Positions 29,545-40,591 of a DNA stretch of 64,000 bases are shown here, in pieces. The notes below the pieces were generated by a model. That model was not told the DNA's origin. It worked only from the letters and a program-made list of their open reading frames with translations, and did not search any database. Source of the stretch: Kitasatospora sp. A2-31 (GTDB lineage: Bacteria; Actinomycetota; Actinomycetes; Streptomycetales; Streptomycetaceae); assembly GCF_022288725.1 (NCBI RefSeq), contig NZ_JAKNTA010000016.1, positions 26,353 through 90,352 of the forward strand, written 5' to 3'. Numbering within the stretch: position 1 is the stretch's first letter; the number at the start of each line of letters is the position of its first letter. The translations under genes and the position numbers were made by a program.

Positions 29545-30702
29545 TCAGCTGCGGCGGAGGGCGTCGAGCAGGGCGCCGGTCACGCGGTCCTGCTGTTCCC
29601 CGGTGAGGGCGTGGTACAGCGGCAGGATCAGCGAGCGGTGGGTGAGCAGTTCGGTGGCGGGCAGCGGCACCCGGGCGGTGCCCTTGTACGGGGCCTCCAG
29701 GTGGGCGGCCATGATGCCGCGCCGGGCGGAGACGCCGGCCCCGGCCAGCGCGGCGAGCACCTCGCCGCGGTCGGGGGCGCCGTCCGGCAGCAGCAGCCAG
29801 CAGGACTGGTAGTTGGTGGTGCCGTGCTCCGGGTCGGCGACCAGGCGGGCGCCGGTGCCGGCGAGCAGCTCGCGGTAGCGCGCGGCGAGCGCCCGCCGCC
29901 GGGCGATCATGGCCGGCAGCTTGCCCAGCTGCACCAGGCCGACCGCGGCCTGGATGTCGGTCATCCGGTAGTTGAAGCCGATCTCGTCGTACGTCTCCAG
30001 CACGCCCGCCCCGCCGGCTCCGGCGTGCCGGTCGGCGGCCGAGACGCTCATCCCGTGCTCGCGCAGCCGCCGCAGCCGGGCGGCGAGTTCGCCGTCCCGG
30101 CAGGTGACCATGCCGCCCTCGCCGGTGGTGAGCACCTTGCGCGGGTGGAAGGAGTAGGCGGCGATCGCCGCCGTGGCGCCGACCGGCCGACCCCGGTACA
30201 CCGAGCCGGCGCCGCACGCGGCGTCCTCGACCACGGTGGCGCCGCGCGGCTCGACCAGCGCCCGGATGCCGTCCAGGTCGACCGGCACGCCGCCCTGGTC
30301 GACCGCGACGACGGCCTTCGTCCGCGCGGTGAGCAGCGGTTCGACGGTGGCGGCGGTGAGGTTGCCGCTGGCCGGGTCGACGTCGGCGAAGACCGGGACG
30401 GCGCCGACGTAGGTGACGGCGTTGGCGGTGGCCACGAAGGAGAGGGAGGGCACCACCACCTCGTCGCCCGGCCCGACGCCGGCGCCGATCAGCGCCAGGT
30501 GCAGTGCGGTGGTGCAGGAGGAGACGGCGACGGCGTGCGGCACCCCGAGGTGCTCGGCGAAGGCCCGCTCGAACGCGGCCACCCGGGGGCCCTGGGCCAC
30601 CCAGCCGGAGCGGACGGCCTCGGCGGCGGCCGCCGCCTCCTCCTCGCCCAGCCAGGGCAGCATGACGGGGATCGCGGGTGCCGCGGGGGTGGTGCTGGAC
30701 AC
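29545..30702 (-). CDS. DegT/DnrJ/EryC1/StrS aminotransferase (second of two)
   Basis: 385-residue PLP transaminase related to ArnB/PseC/DesI-type 4-aminotransferases. IPVMLPWLGEEEAAAAAEAV and GWVAQGPRVAAFERAFA open the domain. The cofactor aspartate is in VVEDAACGAGS (D160) and the Schiff-base lysine is K189 in YSFHPRKVLTTGEGGMV. The GTG start at 30702 gives VSSTTPAAPAIPVM, matching family N-termini. It lies 35 bases after the epimerase gene. With two different DegT enzymes in one operon, either two amino groups are installed or two sugars share early steps. Confidence 0.9.
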   Translation of the reverse strand: MSSTTPAAPAIPVMLPWLGEEEAAAAAEAVRSGWVAQGPRVAAFERAFAEHLGVPHAVAVSSCTTALHLALIGAGVGPGDEVVVPSLSFVATANAVTYVGAVPVFADVDPASGNLTAATVEPLLTARTKAVVAVDQGGVPVDLDGIRALVEPRGATVVEDAACGAGSVYRGRPVGATAAIAAYSFHPRKVLTTGEGGMVTCRDGELAARLRRLREHGMSVSAADRHAGAGGAGVLETYDEIGFNYRMTDIQAAVGLVQLGKLPAMIARRRALAARYRELLAGTGARLVADPEHGTTNYQSCWLLLPDGAPDRGEVLAALAGAGVSARRGIMAAHLEAPYKGTARVPLPATELLTHRSLILPLYHALTGEQQDRVTGALLDALRRS

Positions 30703-30737
30703 GGCTCTGCTCCGAACTGCCGGACGGGATGGGGGGT

Positions 30738-31718
30738 TCACTGATCGCGCCACCAGGCGACCAGCCGGCGCAGGCCCTCGTCGAGGCCCAGCTCGGGCTT
30801 CCAGCCGAGGTCGCGCTCGGCGGCGGAGATGTCCGCCACCCGGCGGACGACGCCGCCGGCGGTGCCCCGGGCCGGGCCGTGCTCGACGTCCAGGTCGGGG
30901 CGGTCCATCGCGCCGAGCAGCGCGTCGGCCAGGCCGCGCAGCGAGACCTCGGTGGAGCTGGCGATGTTGTAGACCCGGTCGGTGACGGGCGCGGCGGCGG
31001 CCAGCAGGTTGGCCCGGGCGATGTCCTCGGTGTAGACGAAGTCCATGGTCTGCGCGCCGTCGCCGAAGATCACCGGCGGCTCCCCGGCGGCGATCCGCTC
31101 CATCCAGCGGATGAACACCTCGGTGTACCTGCCGTGCACGTCCATCCGGGGCCCGTACACGTTGAAGTACCGCAGCGCGACGTAGTCCAGCCCGGACATC
31201 GCGTGGAAGCTGCGCAGCAGGCCCTCGTTGAACGCCTTGGCCGCCCCGTAGAGGGTGTCGTTGTTGTAGGGGTGCTGGGTCTCCGGCGTCGGGAAGACGT
31301 CGGCGAGGCCGTAGACGGAGGCGCTGGAGGAGGCGACCACCTTGCGGACGCCGGTCTCGGCGGCGGCCTCGACCACGTCGAAGGTGCCGTCGACGAGCAC
31401 CTCCAGGGCCAGCCTGGGTTCGGTGGCGCACTGGGTGATCCGGATCGCGGCCAGGTGGAAGAGCAGGTCGGTGCCGGGCTCCAGCAGCTCGCGCAGGAGC
31501 GCGCGGTCGCGGATGTCCCCGTCGACCACCCGCAGCCGGCCGGGCCCGGCGATCCGCTCGGCGTGCGCCAGGTTGGCCCGCCGCCCGCGGACGAAGTTGT
31601 CGAGGACGACCACTTCGCGGGCGCCCGCCCCGAGCAGCTGGTCGACCACGGTGGAGCCGATGGTGCCGGCGCCGCCGGTGACCAGACAGCGGGAGCCCTC
31701 GATCTGTACAGCGTTCAC
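30738..31718 (-). CDS. NAD-dependent nucleotide-sugar epimerase/dehydratase
   Basis: 326-residue extended SDR. The NAD motif TGGAGTIGS is near residues 14-22, the SSSASVYG strand supplies the active-site serine, and LYGAAKAFNEG the YxxxK pair. RYFNVYGPRMDVHGRYTEV and GDGAQTMDFVYTEDIARA are typical of UDP-glucose/GlcNAc 4-epimerases and 4,6-dehydratase relatives. The GTG start overlaps the Gfo/Idh gene stop (GTGA at 31715-31718), so translation is coupled. Epimerase and dehydratase cannot be firmly separated by eye. Confidence 0.88.
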   Translation of the reverse strand: MNAVQIEGSRCLVTGGAGTIGSTVVDQLLGAGAREVVVLDNFVRGRRANLAHAERIAGPGRLRVVDGDIRDRALLRELLEPGTDLLFHLAAIRITQCATEPRLALEVLVDGTFDVVEAAAETGVRKVVASSSASVYGLADVFPTPETQHPYNNDTLYGAAKAFNEGLLRSFHAMSGLDYVALRYFNVYGPRMDVHGRYTEVFIRWMERIAAGEPPVIFGDGAQTMDFVYTEDIARANLLAAAAPVTDRVYNIASSTEVSLRGLADALLGAMDRPDLDVEHGPARGTAGGVVRRVADISAAERDLGWKPELGLDEGLRRLVAWWRDQ

Positions 31719-32878
31719 CGCGTCGCGGCCCTTTCCTGAGCTTCGGACAGTTCGTCGACCGGAGCGGCGCCCACCGGGACGGTGGCGCCGCCGAGTTCGA
31801 GGCTGAGCGAGGCGGCCTCCAGCAGCTGCAGCACCCGCAGCCCGGCCCGGCCGTCGGTGAGCGGTGCCCGGCCCTCGGTGATCGCGGCGGCGAACTCCGC
31901 CATCACGTTGCGCAGCGCCTCCTGCTCCACCAGGGCGGGCGCCACCATCTCGCCGACCCGGTAGGAGATCAGCGCCTGGTGGCGGATCGCGTCGGTGAGC
32001 TCGTCGGGCGGGGTGAGGTCCACCCCGCGGTCGTGCACCGCCAGCCGTGCCTGCGGGTTGAGGTCGTCCCAGACCAGCGTCCGCCGCGAGCCGCCGATCA
32101 GCGTGGTGCGGACCTTGGTCGGGGAGAGCCAGTTGACGTGGCAGTGCGCCAGCGCGCCGTTGCTGAGCCGGACCGTCAGGTACGCCACGCAGGCCCGCCC
32201 GGCGCCGATCGGGTCGGCGCCCTGGGCGGAGACCCCGACCGGCTCGACGCCCGGCGGCAGCACGAAGTCGAGGATCGACAGGTCGTGCGGGGCGAGGTCC
32301 CACAGCACGTCGACGTCGGGCTGGACCAGCCCGAGGTTGATCCGGACCGAGTCGAAGAACTGGACGTCGCCGATGTCCCCGCCGTGCACCAGCTCGCGGA
32401 TCCGGCGCACCACCGGCGTGTAGCAGAAGGTGTGGTCGCACATCAGCACCAGCCCGCGCGCCTCGGCGAGCGCCACCAGGTCGGCGGCCTGGTCGGCCGA
32501 GGTGGTGATCGGCTTCTCCACCAGGACGTGCTTGCCCGCCTCCAGGGCCGCGCGGACCAGCCGGTAGTGCGCCGCCGCGGGCGTCGCAACGGCCACCGCG
32601 TCGACCCGCTCGTCGGCCAGCACCTCCTCGAAGGAGGTGGTGGACCGCACGGTGCTGTACTCGCCCAGCACCCGGCGGGACCGGCTCTCGTCCAGGTCGC
32701 AGAGCCAGTGCAGGCGCAGTGCCGGCGTCAGTTGCGCGTTGCGGACCAGGTTCGGGCCCCAGTAGCCCGCCCCGACCACGGCGATCCCGATCGGATGCGC
32801 GGGCGTGGGCTGGGGCGGTGCTCCCGGCGTGGGCACGTGCTCGCCGGGCGCCTCGTTGGCGGTTTCCGTCTCCGTCAT
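31715..32878 (-). CDS. Gfo/Idh/MocA-family sugar oxidoreductase (WlbA-like)
   Basis: 387-residue NAD(P)-dependent oxidoreductase, first gene of the leftward sugar operon. The Rossmann motif IGIAVVGAGYWGPNLVRN follows a Pro-rich N-terminal extension of about 25 residues. The catalytic EKP motif is in HVLVEKPITTSADQA and the substrate region contains DLAPHDLSILDF. The arrangement resembles WlbA/WbpB enzymes that oxidise C3 of UDP-GlcNAcA before a DegT transamination. Two DegT genes in the same operon support a 3-amino or 3-acetamido sugar, but no acetyltransferase is present. The ATG is at 32878. Confidence 0.88.
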   Translation of the reverse strand: MTETETANEAPGEHVPTPGAPPQPTPAHPIGIAVVGAGYWGPNLVRNAQLTPALRLHWLCDLDESRSRRVLGEYSTVRSTTSFEEVLADERVDAVAVATPAAAHYRLVRAALEAGKHVLVEKPITTSADQAADLVALAEARGLVLMCDHTFCYTPVVRRIRELVHGGDIGDVQFFDSVRINLGLVQPDVDVLWDLAPHDLSILDFVLPPGVEPVGVSAQGADPIGAGRACVAYLTVRLSNGALAHCHVNWLSPTKVRTTLIGGSRRTLVWDDLNPQARLAVHDRGVDLTPPDELTDAIRHQALISYRVGEMVAPALVEQEALRNVMAEFAAAITEGRAPLTDGRAGLRVLQLLEAASLSLELGGATVPVGAAPVDELSEAQERAATR

Positions 32879-33262
32879 CGCAAGACCCCCCTTGCTCGTC
32901 GTCGACTCGGCCTCCGGGAACACCCCGGACCGGCGCCGGACCCCTCGCCCCGGCAACCTCAACGGCCTTCGCAGGCAAGGAAGTTGTCATGCCACGCCGG
33001 AAACCCCCCGACCGCTCGGCCGCCCCTCGCACCGCTGCTGGCACGCTACCGGCCACCGCCACCGGCCGGGGGCGGATTCGGGAAACCCGGGGACGAGTGG
33101 TGACGATCGCGTGCGGATCCGGCCAACACGCCGTGCCCGCCGGACCGATCGGTGACCGGCGCACCCCGGTTGTGCGAATGTCGGTGACATTTGACAGGCT
33201 TGCCCCGGACTGACCCCCGTCAGCCGCGCCACCGGCACAGAGGCACAGGAGGAGGACGACGC
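32879..33262. other. Divergent intergenic region, 384 bases
   Basis: Separates the sugar operon from the deaminase/SUKH-3 pair and must contain both promoters. A TTGACA at 33191-33196 has no good -10 partner. A possible 74-codon ORF (32989-33213, plus strand) is listed separately. Confidence 0.5.
32989..33213 (+). CDS. Possible small ORF, 74 residues
   Basis: ATG at 32989 with AAGGAAG six bases upstream. The product is basic (MPRRKPPDRS, TGRGRIRETRGR) and resembles no family I know. Codon GC bias is weaker than in neighbours. It is listed because the ribosome-binding site is good; it may be spurious. Confidence 0.2.
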   Translation: MPRRKPPDRSAAPRTAAGTLPATATGRGRIRETRGRVVTIACGSGQHAVPAGPIGDRRTPVVRMSVTFDRLAPD

Positions 33263-33724
33263 ATGACCACCGAAGACCGGCCCGGCACTCCCGTGCTGCG
33301 CCACCACCGCGACAGCCTGCTGCCCGCCGTCGCCGCCGCTCTGTCGCTGAAGCACGGGGAGGTGCACACCCTGGCCGGCGACAAGTCCGCCCGCCGTCCC
33401 GTGCTGCACCCGCTGGTCGGGGAGTTCCTGGACGCGCTGCCGCTGGAGCACCGCGAACGCTTCACCGGCCGCTGCCCGGAGGCCGTGCTGCTCTCCCAGT
33501 ACCTGGCCACGGTCGACGCCGGACGCTCCAAGCGCGCCTCCCGCAAGCCGATGAGCCTCAACGAGGCCCGCAAGGCGCTCAAGGGCTCCCGGCTGACCAC
33601 CATTCGGATCCGCGAGGAGCACGACCCGGCGCACGGCACCCACGCCCCGCCCTGCCGCTCGTGCATACCGATGCTGGAGCACTTCACGGTGCAGAGCGTC
33701 GTGGTCGGTCCGACCGGGCGCTGA
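33263..33724 (+). CDS. YwqJ-type putative nucleic-acid deaminase
   Basis: 153-residue protein with the zinc deaminase motifs of the YwqJ family. C71-P-E73 in GRCPEAVLLSQYL provides C-x-E, and PPCRSC (C131, C134) in HAPPCRSCIPMLEHF provides the cysteine pair. The predicted order (helix with CxE, basic loop, strand TTIRIRE, PCxxC helix) fits the fold. There is no secretion signal or N-terminal trafficking domain, so this is a free-standing deaminase rather than the tip of a large toxin. A very strong AGGAGGAGG precedes the ATG. The SUKH-3 gene begins 75 bases downstream. Role inferred: toxin, toxin-like remnant, or nucleotide/RNA editing. Confidence 0.8.
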   Translation: MTTEDRPGTPVLRHHRDSLLPAVAAALSLKHGEVHTLAGDKSARRPVLHPLVGEFLDALPLEHRERFTGRCPEAVLLSQYLATVDAGRSKRASRKPMSLNEARKALKGSRLTTIRIREEHDPAHGTHAPPCRSCIPMLEHFTVQSVVVGPTGR

Positions 33725-33799
33725 CCGCGCGGCCCGACCTGCCCGCGCCGAGCGCGCACCCCCGTACGCCCCCTTGTCCCCGAACCACCGGAGCCCGCC

Positions 33800-34345
33800 C
33801 TGAATCCGCCCAGCCCTCCCCCGCCGCCGCCGACCACGCTCGGCGGCTCGGCCGTCCGCACCCGCCCGCGCTTCCCCGCCGACGTCGCCGCCGAGCTCAA
33901 GGCGGCCGGCTGGCACCCCGGCCGCTGGGAGATCCGGCAGGCCGAGGAGTGGGCCGACACCCTGGTGGGCCACGGCAGCCCCACCGGCGCGGCGCACTCG
34001 GTGTTCCCGGCGGCGGTGGAGGCCTGGGCCGAGTTCGGCGGGCTCGCCTTCGACCTCGCCGGTCCGGGGCGCCAGCTGGCCCGCACCCCGTTCCTGATCG
34101 ACCCGCTCTGCGGGCTGCACCAGCCGCGCACCCTCGCCGACCTCGGCCGCGCCCTGGACACCCGGCTCGCCCCGCTCGGCGAGGAGGCGTACGGTCAGGC
34201 GCTGCTCGTCATCGACGAGGAGGGCCGGGTCCACAGCCTGGACCACACCGGCGAGTGGTTCCTCGGCCACGGCATCGACCAGGCGATCACCGCGCTCGTG
34301 CTCGGCACCGCCCCCGAGCGACTGCGCACCGCCGACGAGGTCTGA
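33800..34345 (+). CDS. SUKH-3 immunity-type protein, probable CTG start
   Basis: 181-residue protein of the SUKH-3 superfamily: RFPADVAAELKAAGWHPGRW, then SVFPAAVEAWAEFGGLAFDLAG, FLIDP, AYGQALLVIDEEGRVHSLDHTGEWFLG. In the frame upstream of this conserved N-terminus there is no ATG, GTG or TTG. The only candidate is CTG at 33800, preceded by GGAG at 33790-33793. Starting at the internal GTG (33965) would delete half the domain. Its position directly after the YwqJ deaminase gene, same strand, suggests it neutralises that protein or a related toxin. Confidence 0.82.
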   Translation: MNPPSPPPPPPTTLGGSAVRTRPRFPADVAAELKAAGWHPGRWEIRQAEEWADTLVGHGSPTGAAHSVFPAAVEAWAEFGGLAFDLAGPGRQLARTPFLIDPLCGLHQPRTLADLGRALDTRLAPLGEEAYGQALLVIDEEGRVHSLDHTGEWFLGHGIDQAITALVLGTAPERLRTADEV

Positions 34346-34384
34346 CGGCCGCCTCGACCCGCCGGGGCCGGGGAGCGCCCGGGC

Positions 34385-35653
34385 TCAGACCAGCCGGTCG
34401 GCCCGGACCGCCAGCCGGGACGGCAGCACGGCCTCCACCCGGAACCCGCCGTCCCGCTCCGGCCCGGAGGAGAAGGTGCCGCCCAGCGCGACCACCCGCT
34501 CCCGCATCCCGACCAGCCCGTTGCCCCCGCTGGGCAGCGCCGCCGCGCTCCGCTCGCCGCCCGGACAGGCGTTCACCACGCTCACCCGCACACCGTTGGG
34601 CGCGTACGCCAGCAGGACGGAGACCTCCGCACCGCCGGCGTGCTTGTGCGCGTTGGTCAGCCCCTCCTGCACCACCCGGTACGCGGTCTGCTCGGCCTCG
34701 GTGGTGAACTCCTGACGGCTGCCGCTGACGGTGAGGGTCACCGCCATCCCCGCCGCCCGGGACTGGTCCACCAGCCGGGGCAGTCCGGCCAGCGAGTCCG
34801 GCTCCGGCGCCGTCTCCTCCGACATCCGCAGCACGCCGAGGATCTCGCGCAGCTCGTTCAGCGCCTGCCGGCCGACCTCCCCCATCAGCTTGGCACTCTG
34901 CGCCGCCTTCTCCGGGTCCTTGACCACGATCCGCTCCAGCGCCCCGGCGTGCACCACCATCAGCGACACCCGGTGCGCCACCACGTCGTGCATCTCGCGG
35001 GCGATCCGGGTCCGCTCCTCCAGCCGGGCCCGGCGGGCGCGCTCACGGGCCTGCTCGGCCAGCAGGTCCAGCTCGGTCTCCAGGCCGTGCGCGCGGTCCT
35101 TGAGCGACTCGATCAGCCGGCGCCGCGCACCCACGTAGAGACCGGTCACCACCGGCGGCACGGTCAGGCCGACGGCCACCAGCACCGCCAGCAGGATCTG
35201 GCCCCACAGCGGCGGCTGCTCCACCGACGCATCGCCCGGCGCCAGCATCGTCACCATCATCACGCCGACCGCCTCGGCGAAGGCCAGCGCCGAGAGCGCC
35301 ACCACCCGGCGCCGCCGGGACGGCCACTCCCAGGTCTCCGCCAGCGTGTAGAGCGAGACCACCAGCAGCACCACCCCGAGCATCCCGGGCATCGCCACCA
35401 GCGTGACCAGCACCGGCACGGCGGGCCAGCGCCGGCGCAGCACCAGGCTGGCGCCCGCGAGCGCACCGAACAGCGCGACCCCGGCGATCGCGAGCGGGGG
35501 GAGGTGGACCCGGGGTGCCAGGAAGGCCACCCCGCTCGCCGCGCACTCCAGCGCCGCCAGCGCGGCCAGGCCGATGTCCAGAAGAGCGCTGCGCCGACGC
35601 TCCCACCACCAGAACGACCGACCCCGCGCGCGCTCCCCAGGCGACTTGCTCAT
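34385..35653 (-). CDS. Sensor histidine kinase, NarL-partner (HisKA_3) type
   Basis: 422-residue membrane kinase. Four or five N-terminal helices (about residues 24-165) form an intracellular or membrane sensor with almost no extracellular loop. A coiled linker (ESLKDRAHGLETELDLLAEQ) leads to the HisKA_3 dimerisation helix with phospho-acceptor H222 in REMHDVVAHRVSLM. The ATPase domain has the N-box region QEGLTNAHKHAGG and G-box NGLVGMRERVVALGG. The ATG is at 35653. Kinases of this type normally sit beside a LuxR-type regulator, but none is adjacent. It converges on the SUKH-3 gene. Confidence 0.92.
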   Translation of the reverse strand: MSKSPGERARGRSFWWWERRRSALLDIGLAALAALECAASGVAFLAPRVHLPPLAIAGVALFGALAGASLVLRRRWPAVPVLVTLVAMPGMLGVVLLVVSLYTLAETWEWPSRRRRVVALSALAFAEAVGVMMVTMLAPGDASVEQPPLWGQILLAVLVAVGLTVPPVVTGLYVGARRRLIESLKDRAHGLETELDLLAEQARERARRARLEERTRIAREMHDVVAHRVSLMVVHAGALERIVVKDPEKAAQSAKLMGEVGRQALNELREILGVLRMSEETAPEPDSLAGLPRLVDQSRAAGMAVTLTVSGSRQEFTTEAEQTAYRVVQEGLTNAHKHAGGAEVSVLLAYAPNGVRVSVVNACPGGERSAAALPSGGNGLVGMRERVVALGGTFSSGPERDGGFRVEAVLPSRLAVRADRLV

Positions 35654-35915
35654 AACCCCACAGCCTAAGCGCGAACCCTCCCCCTTCCCCACCCGGTTCC
35701 CCCCGCACACCTCGGCGGACGGGCAAGTGGTCCAGACCACACAAAGCTTGACAGTGATCTTGTCCGGCATCCGGCCACCTCGCGGACACGACCCGTCCCG
35801 ACACCTATGCTGGGTCGCGTCGGACAGCGCGGTCCGCACGCGTCACAGGCGCCACACGCGCACTGAACTGTGGCGATGAGCCGTTGCCGAACCCCACCAC
35901 CACAGGGAGCCAGCC

Positions 35916-38744
<2,829 letters not shown>

Positions 38745-38763
38745 CCCGACCGACACCCGGAAC

Positions 38764-38807
38764 ACGGGAGGGGCCCCGCGGCACGCGTGCCGCGGGGCCC
38801 CTCCCGT
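38764..38807. terminator. 44-bp perfect palindrome, bidirectional terminator
   Basis: Uninterrupted perfect inverted repeat of 22-bp arms meeting at ACGCGT, between the convergent ppc stop and the stop of the sigma-linked membrane protein gene. Confidence 0.75.
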
Positions 38808-38817
38808 CCGTCCCCGG

Positions 38818-39948
38818 TCAGCCGAGCTGGCGCACCTCGACGACCAGCGGCCCGTACCGGGCCACCACCTCGTCCCTGGCCTTCGCCGCGTCGGTGACGT
38901 ACACCAGCACCCCGGCGCCGTCCCCGGCCAGCGTGCCGAACAGCTGCTGCCCGCGCGCCCGCCAGTACTCCGCGTCCGCGCTGATCCGCAGCAGCACCTC
39001 CCGCGCCTGCCGGCGCGAACCGGCCGCGTCCCGGAAGGCCACCGTCACCAGCGCGTTCCGGACGGAGTCCCGCACCGCCTGGTCGAAGTCGCCGCCCGGC
39101 ACCCGCAGCACGTACACCGTGCCGGCGCCGGCGTCCACGCAGACGCCGAAGTACTGGTCCGGGTAGCGCTGCGAGCCCAGCGTCCTGATGTCCTGGGCCG
39201 CCCGGCCCACCGGGGTGTCCACCAGGCCGCCACCGCCCGCCGAGGCGGACGGGGAGGGCAGGCCGGACGACGGCGCACCGCCCGTCGGGCCGGTCGGGCC
39301 CCCGGTGGCCGGCCCGCCGGTCGGACCGGACGAGGCCGACGAGGCGGACGGTGCCGACGAGGCGGACGAGTGCGTCGGGACCGGCAGCCCCGGCCGGCCG
39401 GCCGGCCCACCGGTGGACGGCGCACCGGCGGACGGCGCACCGGTGGACGGCGCACCGGACGAGGACGGCCCCGCGGACGGCCACCCCGTCGACGGCCCGC
39501 CGGACGACGGCGAACCACTCGGACCCGAGGACGGGATCCCGCCCGACGGCCCGCCCGACGGCCCGCCCGACGGCCCGCTCGAAGGCCCGCCCGACGGCCC
39601 CGCCCAGCCCGGCGTCCGCAGCGAGGTCGGGCCCTGCGTGCAGGCCAGCACCGGACCCTCCTCCGCACCGGACGGATCCGTGGCCCCCGGGCCGGAGGAC
39701 ACCACGCCGGCCGGAGCCAGCCCCGTCCCCCCGCCGCCACCACCGCCGAGCTGGGTCAGCCCGCCGACGCCCACCGCCAGGACCGCCGCCCCGGCGGCGA
39801 CCCGCAGCGCCACCGTCCGCCGGGCGCGCCGCTCACCGGCCCGCCGCAGCTCGGCCAGCGGGGCGGCGGCACCGCCCACCGCCGCCGCCTGCTCGCCGAG
39901 CCGGACGACCAGCTCCTCCTCGAACCCGTCCGTCCCCTCAACCGCCAT
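38818..39948 (-). CDS. Ser/Gly/Pro-rich membrane protein paired with a SigE-family sigma factor
   Basis: 376-residue protein with a cytoplasmic N-terminus of about 45 residues. One membrane helix follows (RTVALRVAAGAAVLAVGVGG, about 43-64). Then comes a long low-complexity outer region of GGPSGGPSGG and GAPSTGAPSAG-type repeats to about residue 240. The compact C-terminal domain (RTLGSQRYPDQYFGVCVDAG, then VLVYVTDAAKARDEVVARY) looks folded. The start overlaps the end of the sigma gene by 11 bases, so they are cotranslated. By position it could be an anti-sigma factor or sensor, but no ZAS zinc motif (HxxxCxxC) is present in the N-terminus. Confidence 0.72.
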   Translation of the reverse strand: MAVEGTDGFEEELVVRLGEQAAAVGGAAAPLAELRRAGERRARRTVALRVAAGAAVLAVGVGGLTQLGGGGGGGTGLAPAGVVSSGPGATDPSGAEEGPVLACTQGPTSLRTPGWAGPSGGPSSGPSGGPSGGPSGGIPSSGPSGSPSSGGPSTGWPSAGPSSSGAPSTGAPSAGAPSTGGPAGRPGLPVPTHSSASSAPSASSASSGPTGGPATGGPTGPTGGAPSSGLPSPSASAGGGGLVDTPVGRAAQDIRTLGSQRYPDQYFGVCVDAGAGTVYVLRVPGGDFDQAVRDSVRNALVTVAFRDAAGSRRQAREVLLRISADAEYWRARGQQLFGTLAGDGAGVLVYVTDAAKARDEVVARYGPLVVEVRQLG

Positions 39949-40462
39949 GGCCCACCATCTCCCTCGCCGGTGCCAGCTCCTGCCGGAGCGTCTTCAACGC
40001 ACGTGCCAGATGGGTCTTCGCCGTCGCCTGCGAACAACCGAGCTCCTCGGCGACCCGCGCCACCGGGAGGTCGACGTAGTACCGCAGCACCACGGCCGCC
40101 CGCTGCCGCGGCGGCAGCACCCGCAGCGCCGCCGCCAGTCGCTCGTCCCGCTCGCTCTCCGGACCCGCCGCCGGACCGTCCGGAAGGACCGCCGTCAGCA
40201 CCTCCCGCCGGGTCCGCCGCCACCGCGAGACATGGGTCCGCACCATCGCCCGGCGTACGTAGCCCTCGGTCGCCCCGGGATCCCGGATCACCGACCGTTT
40301 CGGATAGACCCGCGCCAGGGCGTCGTGCAGCAGGTCCCGGGCGTCGTGGACGTCCCCCGTGATCAGGAAGGCACTGCGCAGCAGTGCCTGGTACCGGGCC
40401 GCGACGAACTCGTCGAACGGGTCGCCCCCGGCGCCCTCCGACCGCATCGATTCGCGCTTCAT
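39938..40462 (-). CDS. SigE-family ECF RNA polymerase sigma factor
   Basis: 174-residue ECF sigma factor. Region 2 contains FDEFVAARYQALLRSAFLITGD and DLLHDALARVYPKR. Region 4 contains LPPRQRAAVVLRYYVDLPVARVAEELG and the recognition helix CSQATAKTHLARALKTLR. This matches the actinobacterial SigE-family (SigE70) annotation group. The ATG at 40462 is preferred to a GTG 15 bases upstream because GGGGG lies directly before it. It overlaps the downstream membrane protein gene by 11 bases. The target regulon is unknown. Confidence 0.9.
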   Translation of the reverse strand: MKRESMRSEGAGGDPFDEFVAARYQALLRSAFLITGDVHDARDLLHDALARVYPKRSVIRDPGATEGYVRRAMVRTHVSRWRRTRREVLTAVLPDGPAAGPESERDERLAAALRVLPPRQRAAVVLRYYVDLPVARVAEELGCSQATAKTHLARALKTLRQELAPAREMVGHGG

Positions 40463-40591
40463 GCCCCCAGGACGCACGGGCCGCCGGAAACGGATGACAC
40501 CGCGCGGAGAATGCCGGAGGGGCCGGCGCCCGGAACCCCGGACCCGGCCCCTCCGGACCTCGTCACCACCTCGGACGCCCGCGCGGCGGCG

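Noticed and set aside
33191..33196. TTGACA as -35 of the deaminase promoter
   Set aside because: No acceptable -10 at 16-19 bases; the match alone is not enough.
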